Source: Excoecaria cochinchinensis (taxonomy: Eukaryota > Streptophyta > Magnoliopsida > Malpighiales > Euphorbiaceae). Taken from it: a stretch of DNA of 64,000 nucleotides. The DNA is taken from NCBI GenBank assembly GCA_947683425.1, contig CANTUQ010000035.1, positions 1,721,001 to 1,785,000 on the forward strand. Reading direction: 5' to 3'. A program made the translations under genes and the position numbers. The notes beneath the pieces are model-generated. The model was not told where the DNA came from, searched no databases, and saw nothing but the letters and a program-made list of their open reading frames with translations. Positions 1 through 10,101 of this stretch are shown piece after piece. Every line of letters begins with the position of its first letter. Position 1 is the stretch's first letter.

Positions 1-379
1 TTACATACTTATAGCCACAACTGATCCGATTCATGAGCTTATATACATATATTAAAACATGCTTGAGTCACATATATATACACATCATAATCGAATCACA
101 TCATAGCCTTCTAAAACTTATAACACATCATATGACAAATGCGGGTAATCACGTCATATATAAAATCATGCTGGCATAATAAAGACATACATTCATAAGC
201 TTATATCCACATTCATATACATATTGACGGATTCCTCAAATCATTATCATGTTCAATCGGATATCACATTCTGATAATCATATCGAAGCGAACCAAAGCA
301 AACAGAACACCTGCTGAGTCACCATAGTGGATAACGAGTAAACGGACAGTACCTTACGTGTACGATTCGAATACAGACA

Positions 380-620
380 GTACCTTATGGGTACAAATCG
401 GCCAAAGGGTACCTTACGGGTCGAATCGAAAACCATTTTATTTTATCACATTTAAACCATTTTACTAAGGGGGATCTTAAACAAGATCCAAATACATTGA
501 AATGGATCATGAGGATCCGAACACATAAAAAGGGTTCGCGACGAACTAAACGGGGGACCTGATCGAGGTCCAAATGTCCAAAGGTGCTGCTGCTTAAGAG
601 ACTCTATTAGGCATGCCTAA
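380..620 (-). repeat. Mini-hairpin chain plus 14-bp palindrome of the LTR
   Basis: Short inverted repeats follow each other: GTACC-ttatg-GGTAC (380-394), GGATC-ttaaacaa-GATCC (472-489), GGATC-atgag-GATCC (504-518), GGTTC-gcgac-GAACT with one mismatch (533-547) and GGACC-tgatcga-GGTCC (555-571). The perfect palindrome TTAGGCATGCCTAA lies at 607-620. The same chain is found in the other family I LTRs of this window. Its function is unknown. Confidence 0.8.
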
Positions 621-846
621 ATATCCACTTAGTTGATTCGCGGGCTAAAATTATATAGTTAACGGCCATAGTTCAATTATAACAAGCAAAGAATTCACAT
701 ACTTTGGTTAATCAGTACATATAAACATCATCCACCTTACTAGTATAAAGCTCTTATTACATGTCATTGTGTGTGCTTAAATCAATAATTTAACATCCCT
801 AAAACACACTGAACAAATAAGATTTTATTGCAAAAATAGGGTAGGT

Positions 847-1168
847 CACGGTCATAACCAGATTGGTTGCCATCGTGACATACCAAAACTCTCGGCAGAA
901 TGCAATTCTGGGGTACCTCACGGTTACAACCAAAATGGTTGTCACCATGACATACCACAGAAACCAAACAGAAGCAAAAGTCTGGACACCTCACAGTCAC
1001 AACCAAAATGGTTGCAACTGTGACATGTCCAGAATCCAGAACAGAAGCAAAAATCTGGACACCTCACGGTCACAACCAAAATGGTTACCACCATGACATG
1101 TCCAACTCAAGGCAGAATGCATCTTGTACATACCTCACGGTCACAACCAGATTGGTTGTCACTGTGAC
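847..1168 (-). repeat. Hairpin minisatellite, five units of about 73 bp
   Basis: Five units begin at about 847, 919, 992, 1065 and 1136. Each has an imperfect palindrome of about 32 bp: CACGGTCACAACC, then a 5-6 nt spacer, then GGTTG..ACCGTGAC-like. The arms differ between units, with partial compensation. It lies about 1.1 kb from the LTR start. Related units occur at 19552-19805, 30547-30662 and 42666-42778. Confidence 0.8.
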
Positions 1169-2254
1169 CCATGCCCAGATGTAATACCATAGAGCCAAAT
1201 TCACCTCATTCCCAGGCTAAAACCAAACTTCTCACTCCAACTATTTTCTCCTCACTCATACTACATTAATAAACCATCTAACATCATCAAATCATACCAA
1301 TATAAGATCCTACTAATGAATTCTCAAAACAACATCAAGTTTACACATTCAATCTCACCACTATTCATATCACAACTCAATCAATTGCACATTTTGGTTC
1401 AATAACTCATAATCAAGGTTTTATGAACAATTAAAAATCAAAACCTATAACATAATAACCAGAAAAAACATCAAGAACACCAAATTTTCTAAAAATTCAT
1501 TCAAAGAATAAAATCACAAAAAATGCATAAATCACAAACTCCCAAACTGAAATGCAGCAAACAAAGCTCCCAAACCTCTGTGAAGCACAACCCAGTTGAT
1601 CTTTACTCTTCAATCTTCTCTTTGCCTTTACACTTCTTCTTGACACCAACCACTTGCACAAACAAACCCATAAAATCCTTAATCCAAACCCCAACTTACA
1701 ATCAATCAAAACCAAAAGAAGAAGAAAGAGAACCATATGCAGGAAAACCTTAAAACCCAAACACATGCCTCTTTAATCTTGCTCCAAAACTAAGTGAAAA
1801 CCACCCCTTAGCATGCATAAACTCCAGCCGAAAGAAAGAGATGAAGCAAAAAATGAGCAAGGAAGAAGAGCAAGGGAAAACCGAGAGAAGGAGAGAGGAG
1901 AGAACGAGAAAGGCAAGGCAAAAATCTGCCCCTCCCTCTTTCTCCTATTTTCCCTTTTCCTCTTTCTTTTGCATTTAATGCTCACCAACCAATATCCACA
2001 TGGCAGCCTCCTATTGGACCAATAATTCCACTTCTTTGACTTCTCTTTTGGTCTTTACAAATCCCACTTAAATCCTTGGCAAACTAACACTTTACTCACT
2101 AACATAATAATTCCTCACTTAAACTTAAATTATCATTTCAATTGGGTCCTCAAAAACTCAAATTCCACATGCATAAATTATCGAACTACCCTCAAATTTC
2201 CCGACTTAGCATGCACTTTTCGACTAGGGCCATTTTGGGTTATTACATATCGTC

Positions 2255-2443
2255 TCTAATGGGCACAGGTTCATCATAGTCGCCATCGATTACTTTACTA
2301 AATGGGTAGAGGCTGAATCTTTTAAGAAGGTAGATGCCCAAGACATGGCTAGATTTATTGAGCGAAATTTGGTATGTGGGCACGGCCTCTCCCATCATAT
2401 TGTGTCTAATAATGGGGTACAGTTCTTAGTTGAGACTATTATA
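2255..2443 (+). pseudogene. Tat/Ogre-like integrase core fragment
   Basis: Sixty-three codons are open in one frame without an ATG. They resemble the retroviral-type integrase catalytic core of Tat/Ogre Ty3/gypsy elements: AIDYFTKWVEAE marks the first catalytic Asp and its usual context, and about 45 residues on SNNGVQF stands where families normally have SDNG, so the second catalytic Asp is Asn. The fragment stops abruptly near 2443, where chromovirus sequence of copy A begins, and is cut upstream by the LTR ending at 2247. It is a relic with no start, zinc finger or third catalytic residue. The join to copy A looks like a rearrangement, because no LTR end lies between them. Confidence 0.75.
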
Positions 2444-2447
2444 GCAC

Positions 2448-2527
2448 CCTAAGTCCTCCATTTTGCCTTGGTTTTTGATTCTAGGCAGAGTCAAGTTAAA
2501 GATTAAGATATTCCGGTAGTGAGAGAG
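2448..2527 (+). pseudogene. pol: Copy A, protease-RT linker fragment
   Basis: This is the first visible piece of copy A. The codons at 2507-2527 read DIPVVRE. Across the solo LTR at 2528-6301, after discounting the duplicated GAGAG, the frame continues at 6307 with FADVF, the standard segment between protease and RT in chromoviruses. An in-frame TAA lies at 2504-2506. Gag, the protease core and the 5' LTR are absent; they are either off the left edge or lost at the junction with the Tat fragment. Confidence 0.75.
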
Positions 2528-2809
2528 TGTAACAACCCAAAACGGACCTAGTCAGAATTGGCACGCTAAGTCGGGATTTCGAGGATAATTCGATAATTGG
2601 TAAATGTAGAAATTTGAGTATTGAGGACCCAATTGAAAAGATAATTTAAGTTGATAAGGAAATAATTTTCTTTAGTGAGTGAAGTGTAATTAACAAGGGT
2701 TTAATTGGAGTTTGCCAAGGACCAAGTGTGATATAAGCCAAGATAACTTTATTGGGACCAATAGGATTCTGCCATGTGGACTTTGTTGGTGTGTGCAATT
2801 AATGTGGAA

Positions 2810-2992
2810 AGGCAGAAAAGGAGAAAGAAAGAGAGAGAGAAGGGCAGAAACTGGTTTACTGTTCCTGCTCCCTGTTCTCCTCTCTTTGCTCTTCTTTCTT
2901 TCTTTGTCTCATTTCTTGTTCTCCCTTCCCTGGCTATGTGTGAGCTGGAGCCATTTAAGTGGAGTTAGGGGCAGCTTGAAGAGGTAAGTGTT
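2810..2992 (+). promoter_or_regulatory. Putative LTR promoter tract with conserved 5' splice donor
   Basis: A GA-rich run (about 2815-2850) is followed by a CT-rich run (about 2870-2930), then GAAGAG|GTAAGT with the GT at 2984-2985. The same order and donor occur in other family I LTRs (13625, 27564 and 29573 on plus; 43515 and 63214 on minus). Pyrimidine patches are typical of plant core promoters and 5' leaders. Transcription start and splicing are inferred, not seen. Confidence 0.45.
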
Positions 2993-3796
2993 TGGGGTTT
3001 AGGGTTTCCTGCATGTGGGTTTCTTCATCTTCTGGTTTTGTTTGTTTTGAGTTAGGGTTTGTATTAAGAGATTTGTGGGTTTTATTTGTGTAAGTTATTG
3101 GTGACAAGAAGAAAGATAAAGGAAAAGAGAAGGTTCAAGCTTGAAGAGAACAACTGGGTTGTGCTTCAAAAAGGTTTGGGAGCTTTACTTTGTTATGTTT
3201 GGTTTGGTTTGGTTTGGAAGTTTGGGAGTTTGTCTCTGCTCTTTTCTCTTTCAGGGATCAAGTCTGTGTGTGTAGAGTTTGATTTTTGGAATTTTGAGTG
3301 ACTTGGTATGTGTTTATGCATGATTTAATGTGGGTATTGTGTTAGTAATGCATAATTGATGAGTGAGATAAATGTATATGAAGTTTGGTAGTGAAAATGC
3401 ATGAGTTTTGGAATTTCTTGTGTTTTGATGTCCATGTTGGATTTTTTTTTGGGTTTTGCATGATTTTTTGGAATTGTCATGTGTGATGAGATTAAACTGG
3501 TATTTATGGTATGGGTTTTGGATTAGGATAAGTTATGATGCATGATTAGTGAGTTATTTGATCCAAATGTGAAGTGAATGAATTTTGCTGTAAATTTTTT
3601 GGGTTTTGTAATTATTGAGATTTGATTTGTGAATTGATAAATTGCTTGTAATTAATTGTGGAAATATGTTGTTTTATGTTGGTTATGGTGTTTGGAAGGT
3701 TTATTGGAGGTAAGATTGAGTTTAGATTTGATTTGGGTGAAAATGGTTTTGATTTGAATTTTTGGGTTTTTCCTGCGTTTCTGTTCATAACTGAAG

Positions 3797-4157
3797 GTCA
3801 CGACTCTATCGCGAGCTCGACAGAGACGTGAAATTCAACTCTCGCATGTGGATTGTGCTGAGGGCAGAGGGTTGATTCACGAGTAGTGAATGAGGATCAC
3901 GACTAGTGACTGAAAGTCACGAGTCGTGATTGACATTCACGACTCGTGAATGTTTCCTCTCAGTTGTGAATCACATTCACGAGTAGTGAACGTGACTCGT
4001 GAAGCTTGCTCACGAGTCATGAGTGAGGCTCATGAGTTGTGAGCCTCCTGGACAGTGCTCACGAGTCGTGAGCAACCTTCACGATTCGTGAAGGTTGCTC
4101 AGGACCCGTGTCCCTGGCATTCTATCGCGAGCGCGACTTTGTCGTGATCGCGACAGA
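3797..4157 (+). repeat. Palindromic cassette, CACGAGTCGTG type
   Basis: More than ten close-packed inverted repeats occur here, including CATTCACGACTCGTGAATG, GCTCACGAGTCGTGAGC and CCTTCACGATTCGTGAAGG. They are bracketed by TCGCGAGCTCGA-like (about 3808) and TCGCGAGCGCGA-like (about 4124) palindromes. The cassette is CpG-rich inside an AT-rich, CpG-poor LTR and lies 1.27 kb from the LTR start. Confidence 0.8.
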
Positions 4158-4703
4158 GATTCCATTCTGCCCTGTTTTTCTCATGTGCTCTGTTTTTCTA
4201 AAATGGGTTTTAAATGTCTTTTCTTGGCTTTTCACTGCTGCATGCTATATTATTTTTCTTATATGTGTAACACCATGATTTCTTCATGACTGATAACATG
4301 TGTTCTGTTTCCTTAAAATGGATTTCAAATGTCTTTTTTGTGGTTCTTCCCTCTACTGTGTGCTATAGTACCTTGCTCATATGTGTAATGACCATGATTT
4401 CATTATGATAAATAACATGTTATCCATCATAAACAATATGTTGCCCATGATAAATTATATGATGTGTTTTGGATATAAATATTTCTGAGATTTAAATTGT
4501 GTAGATGGATTTTATGCATGATTGATATGATGAACTATATGTTTATGAACCAATGAATGATGTTTGAGGAATTTGGCGAATATCATGAAATGTGTTTGAT
4601 TTATTATGCAAGCCTAAGATTTGTGATCCTTGCTATGAATAATGTGCTATGCTTAAATGTGATTGGTGTTATACATGACCTGCGAGAGTTAAATTAGTGG
4701 ATA

Positions 4704-4919
4704 GTTAGGCATGGCTAATAGAGTCTCTTTAGCTGTAGCACCTTTAGACGTTTGAACCCCGATCAGGTCCCCCGTTTGGTTCCTCGCGAACCCTTTTTAT
4801 GTGTTCGGATCCTCGCGATCCTTTTTATTTATTTTGGATCTTGTTTAAGATCCCCTCAGTAAAAATGTTTTTAAATGTGATAAAAATTAAATGATTTTCG
4901 ATTCGTACCTGTAAGGTAC
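4704..4919 (+). repeat. Mini-hairpin chain of the LTR
   Basis: A decayed palindrome (TTAGGCATGGCTAA, 4704-4717) precedes GGTTC-ctcgc-GAACC (4778-4792), GGATC-ctcgc-GATCC (4807-4821), GGATC-ttgtttaa-GATCC (4836-4853) and GTACC-tgtaa-GGTAC (4905-4919). All four stems are perfect. Confidence 0.8.
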
Positions 4920-5870
4920 AGGTACTGTCTGTTCACTCGTTATCCACTATTATGAGTCAGCAGGTGCTTTGTTTGCTTTGTTCTGCTTTAAAATGACTAC
5001 AAGATTATGATATTCGAATGCACATGATGATTAGTCTGAGCCATCAGTTCATATGTATATGGAATGTGGATATAAGCTTCTGAATGTATGTCTTTATTAT
5101 GCAAGCATGATTTTATATCTGGCATGATTATTCGCATTTGTCATATCGTATGTGTTACAAGTTTCGGAATGCTATGATAGTGATTCGAATATTATGTATA
5201 TACGCATGTGACTCAAGTATGTTTATATTATGTATGATTATATCCGCATATGTCATATCGTATGTGTTTGCTTTGGCGACCATTGTGAATGGCCGTCCAC
5301 TCTTTTGTTGTGTTTCCCCCGCTAAATCGTTTATCACTTAGCACGATGCTTTATCTGTATAGGTGCTTTATTATTATAAATATAAGAATGTGAATGTTAG
5401 GCTTATAGAAATGTGAATTTGTTCGGTTATGACTAGAGGTATGTGAATATGATTGTGATTATGAACTCTTGAATGTTATGAATGTAGTGTCATGTTATAT
5501 GTTCCTTGGGTTTCTGTTATTGTAGTGATTTCGGCATGTTAGCATGTGTTTGCATTTTATTGTATGCTGAAATATGTATTAGTATCGTGATGTGGGAGTG
5601 CTATACAATTGATTTTGTGCATTCGTTCCAGCTAATGTATGTGCATTTTGTACCATATCTGCATGTTGGGTAATTAGTGATTATGTGATGATATGTCTAT
5701 GATGATTTACTATATATAACTGCTTGTTTAGATATCTTAGTGTTTGCGCATTTTGCACCCTCTGTTTCTGACATTTTTTTGAACCCGGTTTATGCATGCA
5801 ATTTGTATGTATTGTGCATGATTATAGTCGTATATTATATAGTGTCCTTTTGTTTTTTTGTTCCTCCCCA

Positions 5871-5888
5871 CTAAGCGTTATTGCTTAG
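5871..5888 (+). repeat. Conserved LTR 3'-region hairpin
   Basis: CTAAGC-gttatt-GCTTAG, flanked by CCCCA and CACGGG. The same hairpin in the same flanks recurs at 16637, 32561 (one mismatch), 7562 and 61620 (the last two on minus). Confidence 0.8.
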
Positions 5889-6301
5889 CACGGGTTCTTT
5901 TCCCGTATTGGTGGCAGTTTTTTATTTCTGCTCGAGTCGCACATTTGTAGGGTCGGCCACGTAGGAGTTCAAGTGTTTTGTTATATTTTTGTTTTCAGCT
6001 CTTGTATTTTTGAATTCTGTATTTTTGTATCCATTTGTATACGTATTTATATGTAATTTCGGAGGGTAGTATTTGGGGATGTAATTATTTTGTTTGCCAG
6101 TTGTGATCAGGCTATTCTCGTAATGTATGTTGTTATTTAATGCATGATGATAATGTTCCTTAAAGTTTTAATTTCTGCTGTATTTCCATATGTTTTCATG
6201 TTTGCATGTATGCTTTCGCTTATCGTATGTGTGCATGTATGTGAGTGAGCGTCGGTAGCGCTCTCCAGCGTCCTTCCAATGGGGACGTAAGGGGTGTTAC
6301 A

Positions 6302-7182
6302 GAGAGTTTGCGGATGTGTTTTAAGAAGAGTTGCTGGGTTTGCCTCCAGAGAGGGAAGTGGAGCTATCCATAGAGATTTTGACGGGTACTACTCCCATTT
6401 CTAAAGCCCCTTATAGAATGGCTCCTATGGAATTTAAAGAACTAAAGATTCAACTACAGGAGCTATTGGATAAAGGCTTTATCAAACCCAGCGTTTCTCC
6501 ATGGGGTGTTCCGGTTTTGTTTGTTAACAAGAAGGATGGCACCTTGAGGATGCGTATCGACTATCGACAGATTAATAAGGTCACTGTGAAGAACAAGTAC
6601 CTGTTACCTAGGATTGAAGACCTATTTGATTAGTTGAGGGGCTCCGGAGTGTTTTCTAAGATTGATTTAAGATTAAGTTATTATTAGTTACGGGTTAAGG
6701 ACATAAATGTTGCTAAGACTGCTTTTCCGACGAGGTATGGCCACTATAAGTTTTTAGTGATGCCGTTTGGTTTGACTAATGTGCCAGTGGCTTTTATGGA
6801 TTTGGTGAATAGGGTGTTTAGGCCATATCTCGACAGATTTGTTGTGCTGTTCATCGACGATTTCTTGGTTTATTCGAAGGATGAAAGTGAGAATGAGGAA
6901 ATTTGCGAATTGTGCTTTAAGTTTTGAGAGATCGCCAGTTGTTTACAAAGCTCAGTAAATGTGATTTTTGGTTAAAAGATGTGTCTTTCTTAGGACATAT
7001 CATTTCTTTTGAGGGTATTCGGGTTAAGCCGTCTAAAGTTGAGGCAATTGTGAATTGGACACCACCTAGGAATGTGCCGAAAGTGAGGAGTTTTCTGGGA
7101 TTAGCTGGTTATTACAGGCAGTTTGCAGAGGGATTTTCGATTATTGCTTCACCTTTGACCAAGCTTCTTTGGAATGGAGTTA
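6302..7182 (+). pseudogene. pol: Copy A reverse transcriptase (chromovirus pol), broken
   Basis: This is the RT domain of a Ty3/gypsy chromovirus. The segment PPEREVELSIEILTGTTP leads into the fingers, followed by WGVPVLFVNKKDGTLRMRID, FGLTN (near 6770) and the polymerase motif FIDD (6850-6861), which is intact. The thumb and connection follow in another frame (FLGLAGYYRQF, about 7090-7125). In-frame TAG codons at 6631-6633 and 6685-6687 replace glutamines expected from the family, and a frameshift near 6900-6925 moves the rest. The piece ends where the LTR at 7183 inserted; RNase H resumes at 21157. It cannot make a functional enzyme. Stops of the CAG to TAG kind suggest decay of methylated DNA. 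Confidence 0.9.
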
Positions 7183-8228
7183 TGTAATGCCCATTCTTAG
7201 CTGCTCGCAAAGCTTAGCTATGGTAGTCAAGACCGGTCGTAACACCACATAAATCACCAGTACATCATGCAACTACTCACATGCAAAACCCAAATCAATA
7301 AATTTCGTTCACAAAAACAATAGGCTACTCATTTAGTTCCAAGCTCTTTTACGTAACTCTTACTATGAATTACATGTTTGCTTAACTATTACATACCATA
7401 CTATTACATGTCCATAATGACCAAGTACATAAGCATATTTAAATTTACCAGAATACCAAAAACGTACACTAAACAAAATCCTAGTGTTGACCGTCCAGAA
7501 TGCGGGACCTTCCTTCACGTCCATTTCACTTTAGAACCTACATAGATTAGAGAAACCCGTGCTAAGCAACAACGCTTAGTGGGGAACAACATACAGAATA
7601 TAGTATACACACATAACATTTTCATATTGATAATAATATTCCTTCTAGGAAAACAGATATAAACTTACAATCATGTTTCTATACATACAAAATATTCTTT
7701 ATCATATACTATCACTTATACATAATCGCAGCATTAAACACATCTTATCTCACAAAGTGTAACTTTCTTAATTAACTGTAATATTAGTATCAAGCCTTGC
7801 CTGCAATTCAATAACGCGGATATCGGTTATCACGTCAGTACTCGAAAGTATCACAATTTATCGTATCCGAAGATACACTCTCGCTATCAGTACCCGTAGG
7901 TACAAATTAATCAATAATAGCAATATATAAATGAACTCAAAAAGGTTCAGTTGAATTAAAGATTCCCAAAGGAATCAGATGTTATCAGGCGCTATTCTTA
8001 GACCCTATAGGCATGCCTATCTATCCACTACTTGACTCGCAGGCTAATGCTATTAAGTTGAGTTAATATTCAATCATTCGTGCTTTATTTCATTCATGTC
8101 ATAGCACAAGAGGTAATAAAACATAACATGTAGCTCATACACACCCATGGCTTATTAGATAAGCTCAAATTCATCATGTTTAATCATTGCATTCAACACA
8201 TTATAATCCTCAATAAATGATATTAACC
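7183..8228 (-). mobile_element. Family I LTR, minus, 3' part of a split solo LTR (TSD AGTTA)
   Basis: It starts TGTAATGCCC at 7183. The perfect duplication AGTTA lies at 7178-7182 and 21157-21161, and the other end of the same LTR is at 21156 (..GGCCATTACA). Together with 19484-21156 it forms one LTR of about 2.7 kb in the copy A RT/RNase H junction, interrupted by element B2. It contains the terminal hairpin (7562-7579) and mini-hairpins (7863-7976). The boundary with B2 near 8218-8230 is not sharp and no duplication is seen there. Confidence 0.85.
7863..8020 (-). repeat. Mini-hairpin chain, variant stems
   Basis: GTATC-cgaa-GATAC (7863-7876), GTACC-cgta-GGTAC (7890-7903), GAACT-caaaaa-GGTTC with one G.T pair (7933-7948), GATTCC-caaa-GGAATC (7961-7976) and the 14-bp palindrome ATAGGCATGCCTAT (8007-8020). 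Several stems differ from those in other LTRs yet stay complementary. Confidence 0.8.
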
Positions 8229-8952
8229 TTGGTTTTCTAATGTACGTTTGCGGTTATAACGGCTACTAATAGTGCTACTTCTATGGGTATGCGAATAAAT
8301 TTGTTTCATTCAGGTGATATATGACTTAACTAACAATTCTTGGGTCAATTAATTTTCCTTCCAATTATTCTTAACAATTTTTAATTATAACTTGTTTTGC
8401 TTAGTCAACGACCTATAACTATCCAGATTATTATTCTAGTCTATAAAAATTTTAGCAGTATGACGGCTATAATTTCAACCTACCCAAACCTGCAAAGTTA
8501 ACAAACCGCAGCCCACACGGGCACAACAACAGTATACAATAATTCTCATCATCCATCAACCACAAACTGTCTTATAATATTCACTAAGTAATAATGTCCA
8601 TTACACACCATAAATACATAACCATAATTTACAATATTTGTTCATATGTATATACATGCCATACATAATAACTACAGAAATATCTGGTACAAGCTTAGAT
8701 CCAAAAGCTTCCAAAAGTCGTATGCTTGCTCCCACGCCTAACCTATACCTACACGTAGCCAACAGAAACTACGTGCTGAGCATTAAATATGCTCAATGGT
8801 GGTTGCAATTCTAAAAATTTCCATCTATCTAATTAGTATTTAGTTAATACTAAAATATTTAGGTTCCAATTTCTAACTAATGTAAACTTTAATGTTATTC
8901 AATTAACTTCTAATAGTATTTATCATTTAATTTACTTATAAACTCATTGCCT
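8229..8952 (-). mobile_element. Element B2, 3' LTR fragment (family II)
   Basis: The segment closely matches 12185-12900 of the B2 5' LTR, differing at scattered sites, and includes the hairpin TGAGCAT-taaat-ATGCTCA (8777-8795). It lacks a clean LTR end at the left. On the right it passes straight into RNase H coding sequence at about 8953, so the polypurine tract, the integrase gene and most of the 3' LTR are missing. The likely cause is a deletion or illegitimate recombination inside B2. Confidence 0.75.
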
Positions 8953-10101
8953 TCCCTGGGTGATAGTCAATCAGATAGTCATAATCCTTTATGAGTTCTA
9001 GCTAGCGCCTTTGTCTCAGATTGAGCTCCTTCTGAGTCAACATATACTTTAGGCTCTTGTGATCTGTGTAGATGTAACATTTTTCACTATACAGGTAGTG
9101 CCTCCAAATCTTCAGTGCTAATACAATGGCTGCGAGCTCAAGATCATGTGTAGGATAGTTCTTTTCATAAGTCTTGAGTTAGCGGGAGGCATATATAATC
9201 ACCTTGCCTTCCTGCATTAATACGCAGCCTAAACCATTCTTGGAGGCATCGCTGTAGATCACAAAATCCTTACCCGATTCAGGTTGAGTTAAGATTGGAA
9301 CTTCTATCAGCATACTTTTAAGTTTCTCAAAGATTTTCTAACATTTATCTGTCCATTCGAACTTAACATTTTTCTGTAGTAATCGGGTTTGAGGTGTCGT
9401 AATGGTAGAAAAACCCTTCATGAATCTCCTGTAGTATCCTGCTAGTCCCAGGAAACTTCTGATTTCAGTAACATTTTTAGGTGTTCTCCAATGCAAAATG
9501 GCTTCAATCTTCTTTGGATCTACCTTTATGCCTTCTGCTAATACCACATGACCCAAAAAGGATATTTCATTTAGCCAAAATTCGCACTTACTAAACTTTG
9601 CATACAACTGTTTCTCCCTTAAAGTCTGTAGGACAATCCGTAAGTGCTTGTCATGATTCTCTGGAGTTTTTGAATACACCAGAATATCATCAATGAATAC
9701 CACCATGAACTGATCCAAATATGGGTGGAAGATTCTATTCATCAGGTCCATGAAGGCTGCTGGTCCATTAGTAAGCCCAAATGGCATGACCAAAAATTCA
9801 TAATGGCCATACCTGGTGCGAAAAGCAATCTTCTGTATGTCTGTCTCTTTTACCTTCAACTGGTGATATCCCGATCTCAAGTCTATCTTGGAAAATACAC
9901 CCACACCCTTCAGCTAGTCAAATAGGTCTTCAATCCTCAGAAGTGGATACTTGTTCTTGATTGTGACTTTATTCAATTGTCTGTAGTCGATGGACAATCT
10001 AAGCATTCCATCCTTCTTGTTAATGAATAACACTGGTGGTCCCTAGGGTGAAATACTGGGTCTGATGAAACCCTTGTCAAGCAATTCTTGCAGTTGAATT
10101 T
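8953..10101 (-). pseudogene. pol: Element B2 RT and RNase H, truncated
   Basis: On the minus strand, RT runs from about 10101 to 9340 and RNase H from about 9330 to 8953. RT shows KIDLRSGYHQLKV, the complete active-site motif FIDD (9686-9697) and FLGLAGYYRRF. RNase H shows DASKNGLG, YPTHDLELAA, TDHKSLKY and ends at DYHPGKA, where it joins LTR sequence. In-frame stops occur near 10043, at 9914-9916 (LFD*L, Gln expected), near 9180 and near 9003. Integrase and chromodomain are wholly absent. The longest intact piece is 188 codons (9338-9904). Family: chromovirus, probably Tekay-like. It is non-functional, though its RT is the best preserved in the window. Confidence 0.9.

Larger units (their letters stand above)
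1..2247 (-). mobile_element. Family I chromovirus LTR, minus orientation, cut by window start
   Basis: Read on the minus strand the LTR begins at 2247 with TGTAATAACCC and runs leftward off the window, so its 3' end and one target duplication half are not visible. It carries every family I module in the expected order: GA/CT-rich tract (about 1820-1965), hairpin minisatellite (847-1168), 14-bp palindrome (607-620) and mini-hairpins (380-571). The conserved splice-donor site is damaged here: the sense strand at 1763-1771 reads GAGGCATGT where sister LTRs read GAGGTAAGT. The LTR interrupts a Tat-like integrase fragment; TATCG at 2248-2252 would be the right half of the duplication. Confidence 0.85.
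2528..6301 (+). mobile_element. Family I solo LTR, 3774 bp, TSD GAGAG
   Basis: The LTR begins TGTAACAACCC at 2528 and ends GGGTGTTACA at 6301. It is flanked by the perfect 5-bp duplication GAGAG (2523-2527 and 6302-6306). There is no internal region or second LTR, so it is a solo LTR left by LTR-LTR recombination. It sits in the protease-RT linker of copy A. Internal modules are the GA/CT tract and splice donor near 2984, the palindromic cassette at 3797-4157, the mini-hairpin chain at 4704-4919 and the terminal hairpin at 5871-5888. Short reading frames inside it show no coding signature. Confidence 0.92.

Noticed and set aside
2712..2987. LTR frame of 91 codons with a hydrophobic stretch, and a similar one at 13394-13639
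   Set aside because: The hydrophobic segment is the CT-rich tract read as Leu/Phe/Ser; the two frames do not share residue conservation, only base composition.
2994..3012. TTTAGGG-like words suggesting an interstitial telomere repeat
   Set aside because: Only about two imperfect units within an LTR; chance or LTR sequence.
8200..8235. Clean left boundary and duplication for element B2
   Set aside because: The left LTR fragment lacks a recognisable TGTAAC end and nothing matches GAATC after 19483, so the boundary is reported as approximate.
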